Notes: generated from the letters alone by a model not told the origin. Counted from the first letter of the stretch, positions 23,493 to 36,490 are shown. The stretch is DNA of 64,000 nucleotides from Bryopsis sp. KO-2023 (GCA_030272585.1 BSYQ01000004.1:1364001-1428000), one strand, 5' to 3'. Made by a program: numbers and translations.

Positions 23493-23519
23493 TTCGATCT
23501 GCATCGAACAAACCTTGGG

Positions 23520-24330
23520 GTGCCCACCCCATTTTACCCTGCTTATAACGAGCACGACAAGGACTCGTTTCGTGCGATTTAACAGCTTCACAAACTTGGT
23601 GTGACTTGCAGCACCAGTTCTCGTCAAGCTACCCTCGACGTCGGCTCCGGAGTGGATCGATCCACTATCCAGAAGAAAATTCACAGCACCAAAGCGACAT
23701 CCAAACGCCAACATGTTGAGCGCGGTGCGCCACCGCTGTCAGTCCTTCGCCAAGCCGAACGCCATTTTCCATCAACACCCGAACGATCTCAGGGTGGCCC
23801 CTCGAAGCGGCTATCATGAGCGGCGTCGCAAGGGTTGCCGACCTGGTGTTCACATCGGCCTTGTTTTCGACTTCCCGCCTCACGATTTCGATGTCCCCAA
23901 CCGCTGCAGCAGCTTTCAGCAGCTTCTCTTCTCCAGACACGAAATCGCTGTCTTGAAGCGTTGCACTCTGCACAAAAAAGAAAAAAAAAAAAAAAGTATT
24001 AAGAAAGGCAGCAAACATGTCAGTTGGGCAATATTGCCCATCTAGGCATAAACATTCGTGAACGTTTGTAACACCATGCAGCCCAACTTGCTCGCCCGTT
24101 TCTTGAAGCAACCTCCTCAGAGCAATTTTTGGCCTGGGACTGTTGCCAGCCAACAGCACCTTGCTGATATCCTGTCCACAAGCACAGGACATCATGTTTT
24201 CAAGGTCGGAAAAGGAATCAACTTTTCCAGATCGAGGTCCAGCGGTTATCCCAGCACGAACCTCATGGAGCGGCTCCGCGCCGAAGGCCCCCCCCAACAA
24301 AAAAAGCAGAACACCAAGCTCAAGAAACAT
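23520..24330 (-). CDS. Signal-peptide ankyrin-repeat protein, small, possibly damaged
   Basis: The minus strand starts MFLELGVLLFLLGGAFG, a clear signal peptide, followed by about 75 residues with a few cysteines and no recognised domain, ending near 24060. After an intron with a T-run, an exon from about 23968 encodes SATLQDSDFVSGEEKLLKAAAAVGD.., then an ankyrin repeat ending PEIVRVLMENG. A second ankyrin-like stretch (TALNMLAFGCRFGAVNFLLDSG) follows in another frame near 23730-23640, so there is either a frameshift or an unrecognised small intron. The gene lies just upstream of, and in the same orientation as, the longest protease-ankyrin copy. It carries no protease domain. It may be an independent secreted ankyrin gene or a drifted relative. 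Confidence 0.5.
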
Positions 24331-24572
24331 GATTCTCCCCCTCTCCAAGATTTCAAGGGGCGCTGCTTCTTGATGAATGGGCCGTCTTTTTCTTGTTTTT
24401 TAAGCGCTCCATCCTCCTGGCGTCACATCCATCCCACCATTTTTCTCGGCCTCGAATCCTTTGCTTTCACCCCCATTCCCCCCAACCGAATGCTCCAACC
24501 CTTGGTTTTGAGTTTCAGACTTGAAGAACTTGTTAGTACTCCAATTGGAGACACATACAAAGAGTGGCTCAG

Positions 24573-24632
24573 GCATTATGGGGGATGATGGCCTCTTTTT
24601 GCCATATTGTAATTATTGATTATTATTGACCA
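24573..24632 (+). repeat. LINE 3'-tail remnant
   Basis: GCATTATGGGGGATGATGG, then CCTCTTTTTGCC and TTATTGATT repeats, match the 3' end of the LINE fragment at 16059-16546. No coding part of the element is recognisable upstream. Confidence 0.6.
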
Positions 24633-26186
24633 GGCAACATGTCATGATTGATTGGCTTGGACATGAGCCACACAAAAATGTACATGTACAGATAATTTGT
24701 TCGATGGGCTTCATAGAACAACACAGCCGAAGTAGATTGCTCGTTGACTGGATTTTTTTTGCCATTAATCCACTAAGATACATGGTAAGTGATATTCTTA
24801 CTTGATTGCAAAAAGTTTAACAATTTTAGAACCGACCAGTTATACAACTCTCGCGACCAAAAAGTGGAAGGTTCCTTCTTGACGATTGGTAAGTTGTTTG
24901 CTTGTAAATAATAATAATATCTCTCTTAGAAATTTCTGGGCAGAAAAAATTCGACCTTTTTCTTGTTTTCAGACTACAACCTTTTTTTTTTTCAAGATAC
25001 ACTTGGAGAGTTGTCCTGATTACATTCACACATCGATTTTCGGTTCCCAGCCAAAACACACTTCTTGGATAAGTGAAGATTGGGTGACCAGCTAAATAAC
25101 AACACAACCAAACAATGCCCAACTACAACAACAAAAAAAAACACAATATTAGAATAAAAACAGCCTGTCTCCTTCCTTCCCGACTTGAGTTAACCCCCCT
25201 TCAAACCAGATAACTGATCCTACAGCGATAGTGAAGCAAGTTTCCTGCAACCGTGAAAATCAACTATGGAGCCAATCCCAACTCCACGACACACTCCTCC
25301 CCTCCGGCGGCCGATCCACGTGACATCCACCAGAACACCTGCAAAAACGAAACTTTCCCTGCCAGACGTCGACGTTGATGGATTCGATGATTGCGCTCAA
25401 CCACCCTTGAGGCAATCCTGCTTGATATTTCGGTTATTTGAAATTAAACTAGTAGAGATCAAGCCAGTGCTTTCTCCTAAACTTACCCATCCTTCCTCGC
25501 CGTCTCCACCAGGCATCTATGACGCGCGTTGCGTGTCACTGCACATTTCGCTCCATACCACAAAACCAGCAAGAATAGAGACTTCCCTGCGTGAGGGGGG
25601 TGTTTTGCGGGCGCCCCTTTGCAAAACAAGGGGAATCAACCCTCCATCTATCTGGTCGAGGACCCTAACACGCATCTGTTGGTTGGGTTCATAGCAGTCG
25701 GGGGTTTTGCCAAGGGGATTGGACGGCGCAGAGCGCCGTACAGAATTGGAACACACCAGACTGACCTGGGTTGCTCTGCACGAATCCAAAGTTTTGACGA
25801 GGCACAATCATCCCCACGCAGGACGATCCCCACGACAAACCCCTGTCTTTTTGTCAAAGTCTTCATGGTGTAGCACCAGCAGTCGACAGGATTTACAAAA
25901 CTCGCAGGGGTTTGCCCGGTAGTGGCCTCGTCCTGGAGCGCGAACCTGAAGCCCTCCGTCCACCGCGTCCGAAGATATCCTGAGGCTAGTCGGTGTCGAA
26001 AAGGTGGCATCCTTCATTCTCTAGGGGCGCCAATCGCGAGGCCGCGAAGCTGGCGCGAGCGAATTCTCTTATTCTGAGGTTGATATTTCTGCCTGCGACA
26101 TCTCGCGACTTCAGAAGTCCCGAGTACCAGACAGAGAGGCAGAGAACTACTTTCCTTCTTGTGCCTTGAGGACGAAAGCCCACGAG
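24633..26186. other. Region with ambiguous open frames upstream of the WD40-RRM gene
   Basis: Overlapping open frames exist on both strands between about 25260 and 26010; the longest minus one ends near 25648 and the longest plus one starts at 25266. The composition is less AT-rich than the flanks, so an exon is possible, but no domain, signal or paralogue supports a choice of strand. 24633-25250 looks non-coding. Confidence 0.3.
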
Positions 26187-29100
26187 ATGTCAAGCTCCGA
26201 TCCCCCGGCTTTGACCCCCGATTCTCAGCCTTCGCTCAGCAGCGTGTGGTCATGCCACTGCAACGGCCCGGTGAAAGACATTCAGATCTCCCCCCACGGA
26301 GTCGTGGCCGTGTCGACTGAGAGCTGTGTGAATTTGTACGCCGGGGCACCGAATTTTGGCACGTCTCAGGAACTTTCCGTCGCACCGGCCACGCTCACCG
26401 CGTATAAGTTTTCGGCAAATGGTGCTGATTTGATTACTGGGGCTTCGGATGGAAGACTGAGGTGGTGGGAAGTGCCCAGAGGCGAGGAGGCGTGCTCCAC
26501 TCAATTCCCTCTGTTGAAGGCTGAGGAGAGCGGACTCGATGAAAGCGGTGGAATCAATCCAGCAATCTCTTCTATCGCCTGCGCCAAGGAAGGGGATCTC
26601 GTTGCCGCTGCTGGTGGACGGTACGCTGTGCCTTGCGGTCCATATGTGTGAACGAAATCTTTTTTTAGAGTGTTTCCCCTCCCTGCCCTGTTTTTTTTGG
26701 GTCGTTGGAAGTTTCGGGGCATTCGGCAAAAACTTCCGTTTTGATTTGTATTATGGGGTTGAAAACCGAGGCTGGGGTGCTTGCGCTCGGTTAAAATCAC
26801 TGCCCATGGCTGGCGTCGACGGTTTTTTTCGTTTGTTCGAGAAGTCGGTTGGAATCCCCCAAGGTTGATATGACTTTCGTCTCCTCGTCCCATCGAGTTT
26901 GTGCTTATTTCGGAGGAGACTTTCCCGGGTCGTTGTGGGTCGGGTTTCCGTCGCTAGAACGTGCGTACCGAGAGGGGTTTTTGTCGGTGAATTTCGTTCG
27001 CGGCTTTCTGACTAACTCGACACGCCAGCCTTTCGAAAAACAAAAAACGACGACCATAAGCCCGGCTTCCGGTCTTTTTAACGCTGGTTCTGGGGTTATT
27101 GTCAAGAGATGGTTCGGTGGGAGCTCCATTTTGGGGTAAAAATAGATTGGGTTAGCAGAGCTGGACAGGTTTGCTTGATCCTGAGGAGGTCTTTTTATTT
27201 CCGTTTCTGTTGCACAGCACTATTTGCATTTTTGCCTCCGGTGGAGTTCATGTCCATACCATCGGACCGCTCACCGACACAATTCTTGGGCTTGAGTGGA
27301 GGACAAACGGGGAGCTGGCCGTCAATGTAGGCATTGCTATTTGCGTTTTCACAGTCGATGATAAGTCTGTGACTCCTGGGGCCCAGTATGCTGCCGATGG
27401 TGGTGGCCTGACCGTATTGGCTAGTGCCCCCAGCGGAAAGATGTTGGCGGCAGGGTGCACCAATGGATCGGTAAGCTCAGTTGTTCTGGAATGATGTGAC
27501 AGAACCTCGGTAGCAAAAGTGTGAGCATTAATTAAATTTGAAATGGTTTTCTTAAAATCTGTGGGTTGTGGCACGGGGCAAGATGCAATGGATGCAGCGG
27601 CTGATTGAGCTCTGGTTTCCTGCTAAAAAAAATGATGATGTGGCGGTTGGACTTGTATTTTCTAGATTGATGGGTAGTTGATCGATTTTGTTTTGTTGGT
27701 TCAGGTTCGCATTTGGGACCTTGGCTCCGAAGCGGAAGGAAAAATATCAGTTCATATCAAGGGATTTCTCAATTCTCCAGATGCAGCCGAGGTAGTGGAA
27801 CAACCATGAAACGAATTCGAAGTCGGTTCCTTGAGCATCGGTTGAAACATGAGTTGCAATGATGGCATTGATTTTATTTTTTATTTTTTTCTGGTGGGGT
27901 TAGCAGCAAGTGAAGTGCCTGGCTTGGGACGAGATGGGGCATTTTCTCGCGACGGCAGGGGGTAGCGATGTCATTGTTTGGGACATGGAGGATGCTGCCT
28001 CCGAAGAAGGAAAAGACAACAGTATCGTGTGCTACGGGCACGGTCAAAACGCAACAATCACAGCTTTGAAATTTCAACCCAATGGGAAGCTTCTGGTAGG
28101 TTTGCTGCTCTTGTTTTAGATTTTTCGCTCGACTTCGATTCGGCCGTGGACTTTTCAATTCCATCTCTACCTTTTTTAGCCTCTTTTGTGTCTTTTCGGG
28201 GGAAAGGGGGATGAAATGGTATTTTGCGTGAGGAGTGTTCCAAGTTATGAATTGTACATTTTTGTGGAATGTAATTCGAATGAAGGCTGAATTGCGGGCG
28301 TGGTTTTTAATTTGGATTAGTTCGAATAGTTGATTGATGAGAAAAGGAAGCACTGGTGCTTAGCATTCAAAACGGCTGGTGTTCTATTTGTAGGCTACTG
28401 GTGGCGACGATTGCCAGGTGGCGCTGTTCGACTCCAGCAATTTCAATTCAAACGGCATGGTCGGCGGGCTGGTTGGCTCAATCGTCAGTGTACGCGTCGG
28501 ACATGAGGCGGAGGGCTCTTCAATAACAGCCTTGGCCTGGCACCCATCGGGACTGATTTTGGCAGGAACGACTCAAGGAAAAGTAGATGCATTCGAAGTG
28601 GCTCAAGCTGAGCCGGAGATTGCCTCAAACTTGTCAACCGATTTGGACAAGCCTTTCCTCATCAAGAGGGATGTGGCTGGAGCCGGAAGGCAGCAACTCA
28701 GCAACATGGTGAGCCTTTGTGCGTATTCATTCACCCTCTGCGCTGTTTATTGTGTCCCCAAATCCTACAACATGTATGCAGATGGAAACATCATTTGAAA
28801 GGTTTTTGGGGTGGGTCAAGATGAATCGTGTTCATTGGGGGAAATTAGCCACGACGGTTGGTAGTAGTGTTTTTCTCTGGAGGTTTGTGTGAAGTTTTGC
28901 TCGTGCATTTTGCAGCCCCCACATCCTCACCCCCATCCGCAGCCGCAGCCCCACAGGGGCCGCAACAATCACCGGATGCCACAGGCTGGATGGGGTGGTG
29001 AGCCTCTCATCACCACCAGGCCAGATGATTCCTCGGAAAAGCAGAACATGGTAAGAAGATATTAAGAAACAAAGCCAGAGTTGTGAGGGGGTTCTCCTCT

Positions 29101-31154
29101 GAGAGGGGCCCGTGTGTGTTTTTCTTCAACACACTGTTGGAATCTCCAGTGGTGACATTTGATGGATTGTGGGTGGTTCAGGGTTTCGGAAATCGTCGTC
29201 GGGCAGCCAACGGTGGAAGGCAGTTGATGGACCCCATGACTGCTGGACGTGGGAGGCCCACCAAAAACAGGGCCAAGACAATCTTCCACGAAATAAACTC
29301 TATCAAGCACTCCAGGATGGGAGGGGGTAGACCCCCTTATCCAGATGGTCAGCAGCAACAGCCTCCCCACCAGCAACCTCCTTCACAGCCACCCCAGCAG
29401 CAGCAGCAGGTAGCAACACACCACCAAGTTTCATCATAAACAGCCCCACGACACTTGTTTCGAGTCCGTTTGGCATGCAGCGATCAAAACTGTATTTCCA
29501 TGCCAAGGTGTGGGATTGAGTTGCCCGTTTTTTTCACAGGGTTCCTGGCCCATGATGCCTCCTCCAATGGTGGGGTGGCCGAATCCGTATGGACCTCAAG
29601 TGCCGTATCCTCAAATGCAATACGGAATGCCACAAGGGGGGATGCCCAATTCACCCATGCCTCCCTACAATCAACCACCAGTGTCACAGCCGAGTGAGGT
29701 GACCAGAGAAAGTACGCAACCAGGCGGTGAGGCCCCCCGGCAGCCACAAATATCGGTTTGTTCATTGCTGCAGCACAAAATCAATGGCAATATTAAATGT
29801 CGTGTGTTTGTGTGTTTCCAGGAGGCGCTCCAACTGCAATGCCTCGAGGCCCGGCGCAAAGCCCTCAACAAGTAGGTCCTCTAAATATGCTCTCTATTAT
29901 CCCACGTAATGGAATGTTTGTTGGTGATGTGAAACTTCTGTACATATTTTTTGAAAAATCGTAATTGTTTCACACAAAGCCAAAAGGCGGAGTGCAGCCC
30001 GTTCACGAAAATGTGTTGATCAGCTTTTTTTTATTTAGGCTTTTCTAATTTAAGTTCTCTTCTTGGCCAATATGTTGGACTGTTTTTTTTTTGCTGAATT
30101 CTTTCCAGCAACAGCAGCAGCAACAACCAGGAATGTACCCCATGGGATATGTACCATACCCCCACTACAGGATGCCATACCCAAGCCCATACGGCTATTA
30201 CCCCATGGGTCAGCACATGCAGATGCAGGATGACGCAATGCCACCCCAACCCCCACCGTCATATGCCCCTCCTGGCCCAGCCGCCCCACAAGTAAGCAAA
30301 CCCCTCGGCCCATAGGCCTTACTCATTCATATTCCCGTCCCTTCAATCCTAGGCTTTAATATTATACATTGGGGATGGTAATGGCATGAATAAATCCACC
30401 TGGGCGGCAGAGTATAACGTTACTCCTCAGTTTTGTTCTCTGTGAAATAAGATTTGTAAGACATGGAAGAGTAATCGTTGTTTTTGGTATGGGAAAAAAA
30501 AACAGATTGCTTCGGCTCGTTCAGCCGCTCGTGACTTCCCTCGCCCGATCAGCTCAACGGATCTGAATGAAGACGCGGCTTCAAAATCATCGGAGGCGAC
30601 GAATAACGGAGTGAACAGCATGGCGCCGGTCACTCCCTCCGAGAGTTCAGTCTCTGGGTACGACCACGAAGGTGGCCGAGCTCTCCAGACGCTCTACATC
30701 GGCAACTTGGCCTCCGGGGTAGATGAAAACCTCCTCATGCAGTCTTTCGGATCTTTCGGACCCATCATGAACATTCAGGTAACCAACAGCTAAGAAAGAC
30801 ACTTGACGTTTCAAGTCTGACATGCGGTCCTCTTCTGGAAAAGGTGCAAAATGAACAGGGGTGCTGGAGAGTGAATACCCCTACTCATTCTTTCTTGCCC
30901 CTTTTTTCTCCCCTTGTGTGGTAACAAGAATGTCCCGAGATTTGTGAGGATTGGAGTCTGACTTTCTTATTTTTTTGCTTTCTTTTGGCCAGGTGATAAG
31001 GGACCGTGACACTAGACTTTCTCGTGGGTTTGCTTTCGTGACGTACAATCACCCTATGTATGCCCAGATGGCTATGCAACACATGGACACCATGCAGCTT
31101 TTCGGTCCTTTCGAAGGCCGTCGACTCAAGGTTTCATTCTCTAACAGACGCTAA
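26187..31154 (+). CDS. WD40-repeat protein with Pro/Gln-rich linker and C-terminal RRM
   Basis: Twelve exons, fully in frame (832 codons with stop): 26187-26620, 27218-27470, 27705-27791, 27907-28095, 28394-28708, 28916-29050, 29182-29409, 29540-29726, 29822-29871, 30109-30291, 30506-30778, 30993-31154. Residues 1 to about 420 form a WD40-type propeller: GASDGRLRWWEV, VRIWDLGSEA, FLATAGGSDVIVWDMED, ATGGDDCQVALFDSS. Residues about 430-680 are rich in Pro, Gln, Met, Tyr and Gly, with a basic RGRPTKNRAK patch. Residues about 740-831 are one RNA-recognition motif with RNP2 (TLYIGNL) and RNP1 (SRGFAFVTY); the protein ends FSNRR. Known: RRMs bind single-stranded RNA and WD40 propellers scaffold complexes. 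Inferred: an mRNA-handling scaffold. Another in-frame ATG lies 21 nt upstream at 26166. I know of no common family with this order of domains. Confidence 0.85.
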
Positions 31155-34100
31155 AGCGTTTGAACAAACCATTCCACAGGTCTCGGGCGGTATCGTTAAT
31201 GTATTCGATCGAAAAAGGGGAAAAAAAAGGAAGAAAAAAAGATAAGATGCATTCCAAAGGGAATTGGAAAAGAAAAAAAGGAACAGAGGAAAAAAGAAAT
31301 TTACATCCACGGCTTACACTTTGGCCTGTGGAAATGAAAGGAAAAGAAACGTATCGTTACAAGACCGACAAGCTGTGGGGGTTGTACACCATGGAAAAAA
31401 AAGAGAGAAAAAATTTTATAAAAAAAAAAAGACAGAAGGGTAGAAACTTCAAAGAGAGAGAGAAAAAAAAAGGAAAAAAGAAACAAAAGAAAGTGTGAGA
31501 AAAGGAGTGTCATGTGTGATGTACAAAGTCTGGGGTCTGGGAGGTTTTTTGGGACGGGGATTTTCGGGGGAAAAAAGGAAAAGGGTTTTTTTGGGGGGCT
31601 GGCAAAGAGGGGAAGGTCAGGTTCTCAAACAAGGAAGAAGAAAAGGGGGGGGGGAGGGGGGTAAAAATAGAGACGGGGATACGTATAAAAAAAAGAAAAG
31701 ATAGCAGAGGATGAAGAGAGAACAAAAAAGGAGGAAATCTGGGCTTCGATAAACGTATATATTGTGAAGGTTTTTTTCTTTTCTTTTTCGTTTTTTTGAT
31801 TGAAAAAAAGAAAAAGGGTCTTCCAAGTGTATAGTGTATCGGTTGCATAACAGAGCAGGAATTGTCAGGAAAGGGGGGGGGTGCTTTCAAATTGGAAAGG
31901 ATCCAGAGAAAAAAAAAGCTTTTAAAAATTGAAAAAAAAAAGAGAAAAAGGGGAGGAAAAAGAAAAAAGGAAAATACATTTTTTGGATGCTCAGAGAGGT
32001 GTCCTGTGTTATATCTTTACAAACACTTTTTTTTTTTTTTTTTTTTAAATGCTTATACCCAGGAAATTGACAGAAGAAGTGTAGGGAGTTCATATATCGT
32101 GTCGATTTGTAATTGGGGTTTTAAAAAGGGGGAAAGAGACCGAGATTTGTGGAATGGGGGTCTGTTTTGGAAATTGCTGGTTGTATTGTGTTGAGGAGGT
32201 TAGCCCTTTTACGATTGATAGTGGGGCTAGCGGGTAGACGGGTAGAAAAGAAAAAAAAGAGGTCCTGTGGGAAAAGGGTTCTTTTTAAAAAAAGGGGGGA
32301 GAGGTTTGGTTTTGCTTTCTGGGATTTGGCCAAAGATTGCATTCTTGTTGGGTCTTTGGTGGGGGGAGGAGAGAGACAGAGAGAAAATGGGGGTTTATTC
32401 GGGGGGTTCCACGAAAAAGGGGAAAAAAAGAAGGGGGAGTGGGTGGGGAAAAAGGAAGGAAAATACATTTTGTGGCTGGCAAAATTTGCGTCGCCGCCAA
32501 GAAAGAAGAGAGAGTGGTTTTCCCAGGGTTATTACGAAAAAAAAGAGACTGTGTAGGAAAAGGAGCAAAAGAAAAAAAACTTATTCGATGTAGGAAGGAA
32601 AGAAGGAGAGTGTGTGAAAGAAGAGACCACAAGATTTAAAAAAAAAGACTGAAAAAGATGGGGGAGAGAAACGAAGCTGTAATGATTGTTGGTGGAGTTT
32701 GTGCTTTCGTGGAATTTGTAAAAGGGACCTATTTTCCGATTGTTATTGCTTTCGGGGGTGGGGGGCAACAATTTTTTTACCCTTCCCTGAGCATAGATGC
32801 ATGTTTTTGACCAAAGGAAGAAAAGAAACGGAAGACATTTTTTTTTCTGGGTTTTTGACTTCGGGCCATTCGTTCGTGTGTGTGCGTGTGTGTGGTGTTG
32901 CTCGTGGTTCCAGTCGAGAAAAAGAGTGAGAAAAGAGATACAAAGAAGCAAAAGAGTGGCATTCCTTTTCCGCCTCGGAACTTTGTTATTTTCCGAGGGA
33001 TGTGAAAAAGAAAGAAAAAAGAAAGCATACATAGCAGGAGAAAAAAGGAAAAGACTTTTGATGGAGGTTGTGTGCGTGGGGGGGTTATAATAGAGTTCAA
33101 ATGCAACATGCTGAATGGTCCATGCAGGCACACAGAGAACCAAGAAACATTTTTATTCGAGGGGGTAAAAAAGGAAGTAGAAAAAAAAAGAAAAAATAGG
33201 ATCAAAGAAGAGAGACCAAGGAAGTGAAAGAAACAAAAAAAAGGATACATTGGAACAAAAAAAAACAGGATTTTCGTGAAATTTCAATGCACCAAATTTT
33301 CCCCCACTCTTTTTTTCTTTTCTTTTTTTTAACGGGGGTCAATTGGATTTTCAGTGCGGGTTTTCCCCCCTTTGCCTTCGTTTTTTTTTCCTTCTTTTTT
33401 TTTAAGAATATGGTTCCCCTCTTTTTGCTTTGTTCGTTTCTGTTTTTTTCGTCTTTCTGTGTGTGCTCTTCTCGTGCTTCCTTTGGAATTTTTTTGTACT
33501 CTTTTTTGCTCGGGATTTATTTGTACTGTTTTTCTTGGTTATTTGTGTGACAACATATTATAAAAAAAAGAGTGAGAGAATTGACACCAAGAGAGGGGGA
33601 AAAGAAGGAAACAGAAAAGAGTGAAAGGGGAGGAAAAGATAAAAGACTGTATATGTGTGTGCATCGAGATTGATGGGTTGGTTCGGTTTGATGTGGAATC
33701 CTTTTTTGTTTCGTTTCAGTTTGTAAGTCCTGTTTTCACGCATACATGTTTTTCTTTTTTTTTCCTGTTGCTTTTCATCTGTCATAACAGAAATGGAGGG
33801 GTGTTTTGTTTTCTTTTCTCTTTCCTTTTGACCTTTTTTGACTGTTTGCTCTTGCTACAAGAAAAATTTGGAGCTTGCAATTGGAGTTTCTGTCTCTTTT
33901 TCCACTGAGAGAGGAACAATGAGCTGAACCACAATGCAGGGAATGTGAAATTGGGAAATCTTTAATTGAGCATTTTTGCCCGGCTGGAAGATAGAAAAAA
34001 AAAACAGTTTTTCTGGGAGGAACACCAGGGGGGAAAAATCAATTCTTGGGAGGGAAGGAGGGGTAAAGTGGCATTCAATGGTGGTGTTTATCCTATTCCT

Positions 34101-34610
34101 TCCCATTTTTTTTTTTTTTTTTTGAGGAAAAACAAAGTTTCGGAAAAAAGGAACATAGACCTTTGGCGAGAGCATCGACTCCTGTGGAGGGAAAAAGAAA
34201 GAAAAAAAAGGGGGACAGAAAAAAAACGAAAAAAAAGGAAGTGACAGAAAGTGCAAAAGAGAAAAGGAAGAAAAGGACATAGAGGTTTGTTTGGCACTCT
34301 TGTTTGTGAGCACAGTTTCACAGAAAAGGGTGGAAAAAAAAACAAGAAAACGAAGTCGATTGGGTAGAAACGGCGTAAACTGGCAAGGGGGGGAAACTTG
34401 GATGTTGAAAATGAGGGCTTGTGGATGTATTGATGCTCTGGAGGGGAAATCCATTTGTTTATGGTGTGAGGTTGGGGGGGGGAGGGGGTACAGAAGATGC
34501 CAAGTTTCCTGTGGTTTTTTTATATTATCCTTCTCTTAAGAGGAGGATTGGAAAAGCTCTCTAGAAAAGAGAGAGAAGGTGTATGGGAGAAAAAAAAGGG
34601 GGGAAGAGAG
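31155..34610. repeat. Long purine/pyrimidine strand-asymmetric low-complexity tract
   Basis: For more than 3 kb the plus strand is dominated by A and G (runs such as AAAAAAGG and GGGGGGAGGGGGG). A T-rich block at about 33300-33860 breaks it before purine-rich sequence returns to about 34600. Many open frames occur on both strands, but all are Lys/Arg/Gly-rich or Phe/Ser/Leu-rich translations of the composition. The tract begins at the stop codon of the WD40-RRM gene, so it may include that gene's 3' UTR. Confidence 0.75.
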
Positions 34611-36490
34611 AATTATGAATTGATGCAGGGTCTTTTTCATGCTGTGGAGAATTTAATTTTGATTTGAAAGCTGAAGTGGTGGGCGTGGCCATTTTAAGAG
34701 CTTTTTCAAGCACAATATGTCTTGTTAATACCATGCAACCGCCATTTCCTTCGCATGGCTGAGCATTCAATCGTTATCGAAAACGAAGTGCCAACACAAG
34801 TATAAATACGGAAAGCACTAAACGAATTGCGTTCCGATTCATCGTTTCACCCTCAGCAGTTGTCAATACCCCCTCAGGTTCCTCAGGTTCGCCTTATCGA
34901 CATTTCAATGATGGTGTCTTAACACCTAAAAATCCCACAGAATATGTTTCTTTTTCGGCATGTTGAGGAGCGGTGTCTTCCTCAGTGAAACCAGATGGCA
35001 GAGTCCCCACAAAGCCTCATTCCTCATTCCTCGAATATTCAAGGAGGCTCCTTGAATATAGGTCTTGAATCCAGGTCCCTCCTTGTGTTCACCATGTTGC
35101 TCCTCCCAGGTGCGCCGATCTTTTCCGAATGTTTTTTCTATTGTCTTTGGAAAAGGCTGGATGGCTAACTTGGGCTTTCCTTATCTGAACATTCGAATGT
35201 ACTTGTGGAATTCCACAAGTATTGTACAGAAAGGTCAATTCTTTACGAAGAAATGAGCGCCACTGCAGTGGGTGCCGATGTGGATGTTTGGTGCAACTGA
35301 GGAAAAGCACTGGCGACCTACACTGTTTTTTGTTTTAATTAATACTGGAGGAGTCTCCTTCGTGTGTAAGGAAACCATTGCCAGAGCTAGATTTTGTTTA
35401 TCCACCCCCCCTCTTGTCAGGTGGGGTGAAACCTGTGGGGCTGTGATGGCATTTTCCTCACTAAAATAATTTTACAAATTTTGAAGTAGCAAAAAAAAAT
35501 AATTGTATTTTGTAGTTTTCATGCATGTCCAGTTGCTATGCTTGCATAGAGAATCGACGACTGGGGCTCAGATTCAGCTGTGTGCAAAACACCGACTTGG
35601 CGAACTATTCCTTGTTCTCCAACAATCAAGGAGTCTCAATCCTCAGAAAGAAAAGAAAGCTCGAGCTTTCAACAATCGCTGAACTCAGCGATTGTTGAAA
35701 GCATTCAGATGGAGGTTCTGGGGTTTCGCAACAGTCTTCACGCAACACACACAGAATCACTGCAAACGAAAACAAACATCTGGGCGAAAACCACGTGCCA
35801 CAGATCCAGGTCCATTGTTGCAAGTTCCAACATGTGAGCGTTTTGCAAAATTTGGGTTCTGTTTAAAGAAAATAATAGCCAAGTCGACAGATTACAGGAA
35901 AAGTTTATCCCAAAAAAGTTCAACACACTTGCGGTGTTATTAGTAGAGTTTACTTTAGGTTCCGTTGCAATTATTTTGTCCCGCTGCGGGAGGGTGTCTG
36001 CGAATCCTACTGATACAGTGAAAAAGTTGTTTTATGCATGGTGTCCGCTTCATTCATGCACTCCCGTTACACTCCCAAGTTTCTGCAACTGTCGATTCGT
36101 TTTATTGCTCCAAACAGACAATTCCACCTGAAACACAACCATCTGATTCACTTTGCCTGTTCATATCATCCTAACCAAACGATGACATGAACCAACGATT
36201 AATAATAATATTAAAAATATTCTTATACCAATCCTCAAGGAAATTCACCAGAACCAAGCTTGGTTCAGAAAAACTGAGCTGGCCGTGAAAAAAATCCCAT
36301 AATCATTGCACAAGGACCCTAGGATCTTTTAAAATAAGTTTTCACATCAAACGTTCCCAAGAGCCCAAGTTCCTGAAACAGTGGTAATGCAAAAACTGTC
36401 CCAAGGCAGCAACCTTCTAATTTTCTGGATTTTGTTCGTGATTACACAACGAGTCCAACAAGAATTCTCCCCAAGCTTGGGGTGCAGGAG
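34611..36490. other. Intergenic with several perfect palindromes and a duplicated upstream block
   Basis: No coding exons recognised. Perfect inverted repeats lie at about 35034-35058 (half ATATTCAAGGAG), 35201-35220 (half ACTTGTGGAA) and 35665-35702 (18-bp arms, 2-bp spacer). From about 36130 the sequence resembles that upstream of the copy at 55248, including a 'catatcatcctaaccaaacgatgacat' stretch. So the duplication unit of the protease genes extends at least 450 bp upstream. Confidence 0.55.

Noticed and set aside
23665..24348. Single continuous 227-codon frame for the signal-peptide ankyrin gene
   Set aside because: It runs through a T-run ending in CAG that looks like an intron 3' end, giving a poly-Phe stretch; a spliced model is more likely.
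31160..34450. Many 60-200-codon open frames on both strands
   Set aside because: Their translations are Lys/Arg/Gly-rich or Phe/Ser/Leu-rich reflections of the purine/pyrimidine bias; no domain, splice pattern or codon signal supports any.
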